Positions 7,201 to 11,629 of a stretch of DNA of 11,629 nt are shown here, one piece after another (position 1 is the stretch's first letter; every line of letters starts with the position of its first letter). The DNA lies in NCBI GenBank assembly GCA_030145005.1, contig JAQYWJ010000050.1, positions 1-11,629 of the forward strand, written 5' to 3'. Source of the DNA: Desulfobacter sp. (lineage in GTDB: Bacteria > Desulfobacterota > Desulfobacteria > Desulfobacterales > Desulfobacteraceae). The position numbers and the translations under genes were made by a program. The notes under the pieces were generated by a model. The model was not told where the DNA came from. It saw nothing but the letters and a program-made list of their open reading frames with translations, and ran no database searches.

Positions 7201-8639
7201 GCTACGGCCGTGACCTTGCTCATGGTGTCACCGTGGAAATTGGTCAGGCCATTGGTATTGTGGCAGCCCAGTCCATTGGCGAGCCCGGTACTCAGTTGAC
7301 CATGCGTACCTTTCACATCGGCGGTACAGCATCCAGAAAGGTAGAGGTCGCTGAAGTCAAAGCCCGTGTGGGTGGGATTTTAAAATTCAACGACGATATT
7401 CAGACCGTAACCTCGGCCCAGGGCGATGTCATTGTCATGAACCGTAAAGGTGGCGGGGTGACCATTGTCGGGGAGGAGGGGCGTGAGCGTGCCAAGGATA
7501 GCGTTATTTATGGTGCTACCCTCCATGCCAAGGACGGTCAGCAGATCGAGCCGGGTGATATTATAGCCTCCTGGGACCCCTTTACCACACCGATCATCAC
7601 TGAAGTATCCGGTCGGATAAGATTTGCTGATATTATCGTGGGTAATACGGTTCAGGAGCAGATTGACCCGGTTACCGGCAAGGTGTCAAGAACGATCATT
7701 GAAGGCAAGGATGTTGAGGTCCGACCCAGGATAACCGTCAAGGATAAAGAGGGTAAAGCGGTCAAGCTTCCCAACTCCAAGACCCCTGCCAGATATTACC
7801 TGCCGGTAAACGCCATTCTTACTGTTGAAGAGGATGACAACATCATGGCGGGCGATGTGATTGCCAAATTGCCGCGTGCCACCACAAAGACCAAAGATAT
7901 TACCGGTGGTTTGCCAAGGGTTGCCGAGCTTTTTGAGGTCAGAAAGCCAAAGGATCCGTCAGTGCTGACTGAAATTGATGGCTATGTCACTGTTTCAAAG
8001 GGGACTAAAGGCCGTCAGAAGGTTACGGTTAAGCCCGGCGATGTTGGAGAGGCAAAAGAGTACGCCATTCCCAAAGGTCAGCATGTGTCCGTGTATGACG
8101 GCGATTATGTAAAATCAGGTGATCCGCTGATCGCAGGTTCTGCCAATCCCCAGGATATAATGAATATAAAGGGTGAAGTGGCACTGGCCAAATACTTGGT
8201 TGACGAAGTCCAGGAAGTTTACAGGCTCCAGGGTGTACGAATCAATGACAAGCACATCGAAGTTGTTATCCGCCAGATGATGCGCCGGGTTAAAGTGATC
8301 TCCACCGGAGATACCAATTTTATCCCCGATGAACAGGTTGACCGTATTCTTTTTGAGGAAACCAACCGCAAAGTTGCCATGGAGGGCGGTGAGCCGGCCA
8401 AGGGCGAACCCCTGATTCTTGGTATTACCAAAGCCTCTTTGTCCACAGATAGTTTTTTGTCTGCGGCATCGTTTCAGGAAACCACTAAGGTGCTGACCCT
8501 TGCAGCCATTGAAGGTAAATATGACAGCCTCAAGGGGTTGAAAGAGAACGTTGTTATGGGTAGACTTATCCCGGCCGGCACGGGTTTTCCCGGCTATCGC
8601 GATCTGGAAGTGGGGTATGGTGACATCGCTGAAGTATAG
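4257..8639 (+). CDS. rpoC: DNA-directed RNA polymerase subunit beta-prime with an internal parvulin-like insertion
   Basis: Largest RNA polymerase subunit, carrying the catalytic magnesium site. The product is 1460 residues from a TTG start (E. coli 1407). The amino-terminal zinc ribbon has C70, C72, C85 and C88. The catalytic loop NADFDGDQM gives D461, D463 and D465. The second zinc site has C898, C972, C979 and C982 with the same spacing as E. coli. The trigger helix MRTFHIGG has H1020 (E. coli H936), followed by an SI3-type insertion at about 1028-1210, then DITGGLPRV and the carboxy-terminal GITKASLxTxSF and GRLIPAGTG segments. Residues 573-673 are extra relative to E. coli, Geobacter and Desulfovibrio proteins as I recall them. 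They interrupt the pore region between GRILLWETIP and LPFSLVNKL and resemble a PpiC rotamase (annotated separately). The flanks are colinear and all essential motifs survive, so the protein should be functional. No clear terminator follows. Confidence 0.99.
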   Translation: MDNIYDFFAKPKDPQSYQGVQISLASSDQIREWSYGEIKKPETINYRTFKPERDGLFCAKVFGPTKDYECNCGKYKRMKHRGVVCEKCGVEVIQSKVRRERMAHIELAAPVSHIWFLKSLPSKIGNVLDITLKNLEKVLYFDSYLVIDPKDTGLKKLQLLSDDQYYEAIETFGEEGFVAGIGAEAILTLLNEIDLQAVHDELTEEIGLTKSMAKQQKMAKRMKVIDAFLTSGIEPSRMILTACPILPPDLRPLVPLEGGRFATSDLNDLYRRVLNRNNRLKRLVDLNAPDIIVRNEKRMLQEAVDVLFDNGRHGRVVTGTNKRPLKSLSDTLKGKQGRFRQNLLGKRVDYSGRTVITVGSELRLHQCGIPKKMALELFKPFIYNYLEQKSLVSTVKSAKKMVEREETEVWDALEAVVKEYPVMLNRAPTLHRLGFQAFEPVLIEGKAIQLHPLVCPAFNADFDGDQMAVHVPLALESQLEARIMMLSTNNILSPANGQPIIVPTQDIVLGIYYMTRAMSGQQGEGATFSSIDEVRFAFDAGELNIHAKIKVRIDDVIYETTTGRILLWETIPGDVLLNMSRIRTENLEDAEAALAELKAGEDFDAVLDKYGDEEIKKTRGTTGVLTRKEFKNIFQVSDVVVEQLYGLKQGQFTDVRMVGDKYTIFKVDERTSTLPFSLVNKLMDKKSIVKLIDYAYRNIGLKETVILSDRLKDIGYKNSTLGGLSICIDDMIIPENKWDLIGKAEKNIEDIKDQYSEGLITQGEKYNKVVDIWAQATDDIADAMMEVMKNPPQKEGADSSEELNAVYVMADSGARGSKDQMRQLAGMRGLMAKPSGEIIENPITACFREGLSVLQYFISTHGARKGLADTALKTANSGYLTRRLADVGQDCTIVEPDCGTINGIEVEALYEGGEIIQTLGERILGRVTQEDIRDPYSDEFIVASDTELNEAHVTEIEAAGVQRVKIRSVLTCNSKHGVCSRCYGRDLAHGVTVEIGQAIGIVAAQSIGEPGTQLTMRTFHIGGTASRKVEVAEVKARVGGILKFNDDIQTVTSAQGDVIVMNRKGGGVTIVGEEGRERAKDSVIYGATLHAKDGQQIEPGDIIASWDPFTTPIITEVSGRIRFADIIVGNTVQEQIDPVTGKVSRTIIEGKDVEVRPRITVKDKEGKAVKLPNSKTPARYYLPVNAILTVEEDDNIMAGDVIAKLPRATTKTKDITGGLPRVAELFEVRKPKDPSVLTEIDGYVTVSKGTKGRQKVTVKPGDVGEAKEYAIPKGQHVSVYDGDYVKSGDPLIAGSANPQDIMNIKGEVALAKYLVDEVQEVYRLQGVRINDKHIEVVIRQMMRRVKVISTGDTNFIPDEQVDRILFEETNRKVAMEGGEPAKGEPLILGITKASLSTDSFLSAASFQETTKVLTLAAIEGKYDSLKGLKENVVMGRLIPAGTGFPGYRDLEVGYGDIAEV
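5973..6275 (+). other. Parvulin/PpiC-like domain inserted in the RpoC pore region
   Basis: Residues 573-673 of RpoC, with the domain-like core at 575-670. The pattern follows the parvulin fold in order. A short strand, LLNMSRIRT, sits where parvulins have a xSHILV strand. Then comes an Ala/Glu/Leu-rich helix, EDAEAALAELKAGEDFDAVL, matching the familiar A..L...LK.G.DF..LA stretch. KYGDEE (609-614) stands in for the KYSxD segment and RGTTGVLTR (619-627) for the GGDLGxF turn. LKQGQFTDV (647-655) matches LKxGxxSxPV, and KYTIFKVDER (661-670) matches GYHIIKVxER. E. coli has only two residues at this site. The first histidine aligns with R581 and the second with T663, so isomerase activity is doubtful; a protein-binding or structural role is more likely. 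Insertion boundaries are seen directly by recalled alignment; fold assignment is inference from pattern and needs a profile or structure comparison. Confidence 0.75.
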
Positions 8640-8655
8640 AAAAAAATAAATATTG

Positions 8656-8684
8656 TTGACATTTGAAAAAAGTGTAAGTAGAAT
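8656..8684 (+). promoter_or_regulatory. Sigma-70-type promoter for the rpsL-rpsG-tuf gene group
   Basis: A perfect -35 box TTGACA (8656-8661) and a -10 box TAGAAT (8679-8684; five of six matches to TATAAT) are separated by the optimal 17 bases. They sit in an A/T-rich gap 17 bases after the rpoC stop. Transcription would begin near 8691, giving a leader of about 50 bases before rpsL. The position fits the classical str-operon promoter and would allow the translation genes to be expressed independently of rpoBC readthrough. The 5-bp inverted repeat at 8695-8709 in the leader is too weak to interpret. Confidence 0.85.
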
Positions 8685-8741
8685 TAAATATTTTGTCGTG
8701 TATGGCGACTTATTAAGTTTGATGAAGGAGCGTGTGGAGTT

Positions 8742-9113
8742 ATGCCGACCATAAATCAATTGGTAAGAAAAGGTAGAAAGAGAACTGAAAAAAAGGTTAG
8801 TACGCCGGCGTTGAAGGGCGGACCTCAAAAGCGCGGGGTTTGCACCCGGGTCTATACTTCTACTCCTAAAAAGCCGAATTCAGCTCTAAGGAAAGTTGCA
8901 AGGGTTCGTTTGACAACCGGCATGGAAGTTGCAGCTTATATCCCGGGTATGGGGCATAATCTCCAGGAACACTCTGTTGTTCTGGTTAGGGGTGGAAGAG
9001 TAAAAGATCTTCCAGGTGTGCGCTATCATATTGTCAGGGGTGCTCTTGATACGCTGGGCGTGGACGATCGTCGCCAGGGGCGTTCGAAATATGGTGCCAA
9101 ACGTCCCAAATAA
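8742..9113 (+). CDS. rpsL: 30S ribosomal protein S12
   Basis: S12 lies at the decoding centre of the small subunit and influences tRNA selection accuracy. The length of 123 residues is typical, and the start MPTINQLVRKGR is canonical. The loop TPKKPNSALRK carries K43, and GGRVKDLPGVRYH carries K88 and D89. These are the unmutated forms at the positions where streptomycin-resistance substitutions usually arise, so a streptomycin-sensitive S12 is expected; D89 is the residue methylthiolated by RimO in E. coli. The likely ribosome binding site is AAGGAG at 8725-8730, a rather long 11 bases before the ATG. A closer GGAG at 8736-8739 leaves only two bases and is too near. It is the first gene behind the promoter at 8656-8684, with rpsG 60 bases downstream. 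Confidence 0.99.
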   Translation: MPTINQLVRKGRKRTEKKVSTPALKGGPQKRGVCTRVYTSTPKKPNSALRKVARVRLTTGMEVAAYIPGMGHNLQEHSVVLVRGGRVKDLPGVRYHIVRGALDTLGVDDRRQGRSKYGAKRPK

Positions 9114-9173
9114 TCATGGTGGGGTTTTAAGCATTCATATTTAATAAAATATAAATTTGGTGGACTTTTTAAG

Positions 9174-9641
9174 ATGGCAGAAAAATTAGTTTTTAAAGAA
9201 GGTTTCGTGCAGGACGCCACGCATGAGGAAAAGCTTGCAGCCAAGTTTGTCAACTGCGTCATGAGAGACGGCAAAAAGAATGCTGCCCGTAGGGTTGTGG
9301 CTGACGCGTTGATGATTGCTGAGGATAAGATTGGCGAACCTGCTCTGGCAGTGTTCAAGAAAGCGATTGATAATATCAGGCCTTCTGTTGAAGTGAAATC
9401 AAGAAGGATCGGCGGGTCTACCTATCAGGTGCCCACTGATATAAAACCCGGTCGCCAGACGGCCCTTGCCTACAGATGGCTTATCAATTTCAGTAGGAGT
9501 CGTTCTGAAAAAGGCTTTGCGAATAAGCTTGCTGCTGAGGTGATGGATGCTTATAATGAGCGTGGCGGGGCAATTAAGAAAAGAGAAGATACGCATAGAA
9601 TGGCAGAAGCCAACAAGGCATTCGCACATTTTAGGTGGTAA
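9174..9641 (+). CDS. rpsG: 30S ribosomal protein S7
   Basis: S7 nucleates assembly of the 30S head by binding the 3' major domain of 16S rRNA. The length of 155 residues is normal. From residue 24 the protein is canonical: AKFVNCVMRDGKKN, VEVKSRRIGGSTYQVP, RQTALAYRWL, and the hallmark carboxy terminus KKREDTHRMAEANKAFAHFRW minus nothing. The first 20 residues are unusual: MAEKLVFKEGFVQDATHEE replaces the common basic MPRRR...LPDPK stretch. The start is supported by GGTGGA at 9159-9164, nine bases ahead, and no better start exists upstream. In E. coli S7 represses its own operon by binding the rpsL-rpsG intercistronic RNA. The 60-base gap here is A/T-rich with only a weak A/T-only hairpin, so that control is not evident. 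The next gene is tuf, not the usual fusA. Confidence 0.98.
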   Translation: MAEKLVFKEGFVQDATHEEKLAAKFVNCVMRDGKKNAARRVVADALMIAEDKIGEPALAVFKKAIDNIRPSVEVKSRRIGGSTYQVPTDIKPGRQTALAYRWLINFSRSRSEKGFANKLAAEVMDAYNERGGAIKKREDTHRMAEANKAFAHFRW

Positions 9642-9687
9642 GAACTTAAAATATCTTTGAAAACATTCCACAGGAGGAATACAGAAG

Positions 9688-10881
9688 ATGGCTAAGGAGA
9701 AATTCGAGCGGAACAAACCGCACGTGAACATCGGGACAATCGGGCATATCGATCACGGGAAAACCACTCTGACTGCGGCGATTACCAAGCTTGCCGGCCT
9801 GAAAGGCCATGGGGACTTTGTTCCCTTTGATGAAATTGATAAGGCCCCGGAAGAAAGAGAGCGTGGTATCACCATCGCCACCGCTCATGTTGAATATGAG
9901 ACCGACAACCGTCATTATGCGCATGTCGATTGTCCGGGTCATGCTGACTATATTAAAAATATGATCACCGGTGCCGCCCAGATGGATGGTGCTATCCTTG
10001 TTGTATCCGCCGATGATGGCCCTATGCCTCAGACCCGTGAGCACATCCTGCTTGCCCGTCAGGTTGGTGTGCCTAAGATCGTTGTCTTTCTGAATAAATG
10101 CGACATGGTCGATGATGAAGAACTGATTGAGTTGGTTGAAATGGAACTTCAGGAACTTCTTGATACTTACGATTTCCCGGGCGATGAAACGCCGATTATC
10201 CGGGGCTCTGCGCTTAAGGCCCTGGAGTGTGACGACATTGAAGCAGAAGAAGCTAAGCCTATTTATGAGCTTCTCGACGTGCTTGACTCCTATGTTCCCG
10301 AGCCTGAAAGAGATACAGATAAGCCCTTCCTGATGCCCATCGAAGACGTATTCTCAATTTCCGGGCGTGGTACGGTTGTTACCGGTCGTATTGAGCGCGG
10401 CGTGGTCAAAACCGGCGAAGAAATTGAAATCGTAGGTATCAGAGATACTGCCAAAACGGTTTGCACCGGTGTTGAAATGTTCAGAAAGCTTCTGGATGAA
10501 GGACAGGCCGGCGATAATGTCGGGTTGTTGTTGCGTGGAACAAAACGTGATCAGGTCGAACGCGGTCAGGTTGTATGCAAACCCGGCACAATTGAACCTC
10601 ATACCAAATTTAAAGCTGAAATGTATGCCCTGAGTAAAGAAGAAGGTGGTCGTCATACACCTTTCTTTAGCGGTTACAGACCTCAGTTTTTCTTCAGAAC
10701 CACCGACATCACAGGTGTTTTGACTCTGGACGAAGGCGTTGAAATGATTATGCCTGGTGATAATGCTACCATTAACGTCGAATTGATCAACCCCATCGCC
10801 ATGGAAAAGGAACTTCGTTTCGCAATTCGTGAGGGTGGCCGTACAGTTGGTGCCGGTGTTGTTGGTGAAATCATAGAATAG
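9688..10881 (+). CDS. tuf: Elongation factor Tu
   Basis: A GTPase that delivers aminoacyl-tRNA to the ribosomal A site. The length of 397 residues is standard. GTPase motifs in order are: P-loop GHIDHGKT (19-26), switch I RGITIATAH with T62, DCPGH (81-85) with catalytic H85, NKCD (136-139) and SAL (174-176). Domain II has the FSISGRGTVVTGR signature, and domain III has GGRHTPFFSGYRPQFFFRT and the closing REGGRTVGAGVV. Ile in the P-loop instead of Val is common in sulfate reducers as far as I recall. SADDGPMPQ (107-115) has an extra acidic residue where Ala or Thr is usual. The ribosome binding site is a strong AGGAGG at 9672-9677, ten bases before ATG, consistent with a highly expressed protein. 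It follows rpsG by 46 bases. Whether a second tuf copy exists elsewhere cannot be told. Confidence 0.99.
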   Translation: MAKEKFERNKPHVNIGTIGHIDHGKTTLTAAITKLAGLKGHGDFVPFDEIDKAPEERERGITIATAHVEYETDNRHYAHVDCPGHADYIKNMITGAAQMDGAILVVSADDGPMPQTREHILLARQVGVPKIVVFLNKCDMVDDEELIELVEMELQELLDTYDFPGDETPIIRGSALKALECDDIEAEEAKPIYELLDVLDSYVPEPERDTDKPFLMPIEDVFSISGRGTVVTGRIERGVVKTGEEIEIVGIRDTAKTVCTGVEMFRKLLDEGQAGDNVGLLLRGTKRDQVERGQVVCKPGTIEPHTKFKAEMYALSKEEGGRHTPFFSGYRPQFFFRTTDITGVLTLDEGVEMIMPGDNATINVELINPIAMEKELRFAIREGGRTVGAGVVGEIIE

Positions 10882-10904
10882 TAGATTAAGAAAGAACAAT
10901 AACA

Positions 10905-11213
10905 ATGTTGAAGACTAAAATTAGAATTAGGCTCAAAGCTTATGATCATAAGCTGCTTGATCAGTCTTCAGTAGATATTGTTGATACGGCAAGGAAAACC
11001 GGTGCCAGAATTGTGGGGCCGGTTCCCTTACCCACCAGAATCAACAAGTTTACTGTGTTGCGTTCACCTCATGTGAATAAAAAATCCCGTGAGCAGTTTG
11101 AAATCAGAACGCACAAAAGAATGATGGATATTCTTGAGCCGACACAGCAGACCGTGGACGCGTTAATGAAACTTGACCTGTCCCCCGGCGTGGATGTTGA
11201 AATTAAATTATAG
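10905..11213 (+). CDS. rpsJ: 30S ribosomal protein S10
   Basis: S10 is a 30S head protein that also serves as NusE, the partner of NusB in transcription antitermination. It has 102 residues, the normal length, with IRIRLKAYDHKLLDQS near the start, the conserved PLPTRxxxFTVLxSPHVNK loop, EIRTHKRMMDI, and the typical ending LDLSPGVDVEIKL. It begins 23 bases after the tuf stop. The preceding bases, TAAGAAAGAACAATAAC, contain no GG-type Shine-Dalgarno core, so initiation may depend on ribosomes finishing tuf. There is no room for the long S10 leader that binds L4 in E. coli, so L4 control at this position is unlikely. Confidence 0.98.
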   Translation: MLKTKIRIRLKAYDHKLLDQSSVDIVDTARKTGARIVGPVPLPTRINKFTVLRSPHVNKKSREQFEIRTHKRMMDILEPTQQTVDALMKLDLSPGVDVEIKL

Positions 11214-11222
11214 TGCATTAAC

Positions 11223-11227
11223 AGGGA
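11223..11227 (+). promoter_or_regulatory. Ribosome binding site that favours the first rplC ATG
   Basis: AGGGA lies ten bases before ATG at 11238 and thirteen before the adjacent in-frame ATG at 11241. Spacing favours 11238. So does the family pattern, in which two residues separate the initiator Met from the conserved Gly-Leu/Ile of L3. Confidence 0.6.
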
Positions 11228-11237
11228 CATATTTGTT

Positions 11238-11629
11238 ATGATGAGTGGATTGCTTGGAAAAAAGATCGGGATGACCAATGTGTTTGCCTCCGATGGGCAG
11301 CTCGTTCCTGTTACAGTGTTGCAGGTTGGACCCTGTGTTGTAACCCAGATAAAAACGGAAGAGACAGACGGGTATGCAGCCTTGCAGCTCGGGTTTGATG
11401 AAAAGCCGGTTGAACGCTTGAATAAACCCATTGCAGGACATTTAAAAAAAGCATCGGATAAAGGCTTTCGCGTTTTACGAGAATTTAGAGAAGATTCAAT
11501 TGAAGATATGGAAACCGGTGCAACCATTGGTGCTGATATGTTTTCAATTGGTGATAAAGTAAGTGTGACCGGTATTTCAAAGGGTCGTGGTTTCCAGGGA
11601 ACCATCAAACGACATGGTTTTTCCAGAGG
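11238..11629 (+). CDS. rplC: 50S ribosomal protein L3 (5' part, cut by window end)
   Basis: L3 is an early-assembling 50S protein that reaches toward the peptidyl-transferase centre. About 130 of the usual 205-215 residues are visible, and the reading frame is open to the edge. The amino terminus MMSGLLGKKIGMTNVF is canonical for the family, followed by PVTVLQVGPCVVTQIKT, a LGFDEKP segment, and the SKGRGFQGTIKRHGFS motif near residues 115-129. That motif is where bacterial L3 enters its long extension. rplC lies 24 bases after rpsJ, the expected S10-operon order (rpsJ, rplC, then rplD). Truncation is purely from the window boundary, with no sign of a broken gene. Confidence 0.97.
   Translation, partial: MMSGLLGKKIGMTNVFASDGQLVPVTVLQVGPCVVTQIKTEETDGYAALQLGFDEKPVERLNKPIAGHLKKASDKGFRVLREFREDSIEDMETGATIGADMFSIGDKVSVTGISKGRGFQGTIKRHGFSR

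Noticed and set aside
8597..8645. Inverted repeat GCGAT/ATCGC near the rpoC end followed by an A run, considered as a terminator
   Set aside because: The stem is only five pairs with a loop of about 20 bases and is followed by A rather than T on the coding strand. No converging gene exists that would use it from the other side.
8695..8709. GTCGT/GCGAC hairpin in the rpsL leader as an operator or S7/S12 target
   Set aside because: It has five pairs at most, including a wobble, and could arise by chance. There is no second element to support a function.
8115..8828. 237-codon open frame on the minus strand spanning the rpoC-rpsL gap
   Set aside because: Most of it is antisense to conserved rpoC and rpsL sequence, it would cover the str promoter, and the product has no recognisable family.
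9137..9152. A/T-only palindrome between rpsL and rpsG (ATATTT/AAATAT) as an S7 autoregulatory site
   Set aside because: Six A-T pairs give little stability, and the gap is A/T-rich throughout. It does not resemble the S7-binding RNA of E. coli or the 16S site.
9657..9685. TTGAAA-17-TACAGA as a separate tuf promoter
   Set aside because: The -10 is poor and overlaps the tuf ribosome binding region, so transcripts would lack a Shine-Dalgarno. The pair is expected by chance in A/T-rich gaps.

Overview
This window is a single-direction (+ strand) housekeeping block in which the rif (rpoBC), str and S10 gene clusters are contiguous. The order is rpoB, rpoC, rpsL, rpsG, tuf, rpsJ, rplC, with rplC running off the right edge. 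There are no mobile elements, tRNA or rRNA genes, or CRISPR repeats, and no gap between genes exceeds about 115 bases. Protein style (proteobacterial insertions in both large RNA polymerase subunits, the G1 motif GHIDHGKT in EF-Tu) and the moderate GC content suggest a sulfate-reducing deltaproteobacterium, probably Desulfobacterales/Desulfobacteraceae. This assignment rests on remembered family resemblance, not on a search.

Layout. Bases 1-115 look like the leader between rplL (presumably just upstream) and rpoB. They hold a hairpin with a competing alternative pairing, then a terminator-like hairpin followed by four T residues, a plausible attenuator. rpoB (116-4246) and rpoC (4257-8639) are ten bases apart. 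rpoC starts at TTG and its ribosome binding site overlaps the rpoB stop codon. The 102-base rpoC-rpsL gap contains a near-consensus sigma-70 promoter (TTGACA, 17 bases, TAGAAT). It should let the translation genes rpsL, rpsG, tuf, rpsJ and rplC be transcribed more strongly than rpoBC. No convincing terminator separates any of the genes.

The most notable observation is inside rpoC. About 100 extra residues (573-673) interrupt the pore region of beta-prime. They read like the body of a parvulin/PpiC peptidyl-prolyl isomerase (residues 575-670), but the two characteristic active-site histidines are replaced. Flanking beta-prime sequence resumes exactly in register, and all catalytic and zinc-binding residues of the polymerase are intact, so this looks like a stable lineage-specific domain insertion.

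Secondary oddities are: fusA is absent from its usual place between rpsG and tuf; the S7 amino terminus is acidic and lacks the usual basic tail; the strand before the catalytic lysines of RpoB carries non-conservative substitutions; and rpsJ has a very weak Shine-Dalgarno sequence.

The genes supply RNA polymerase beta and beta-prime, the ribosomal proteins S12, S7, S10 and L3, and EF-Tu: the core of transcription and translation, laid out for growth-rate-coupled expression.
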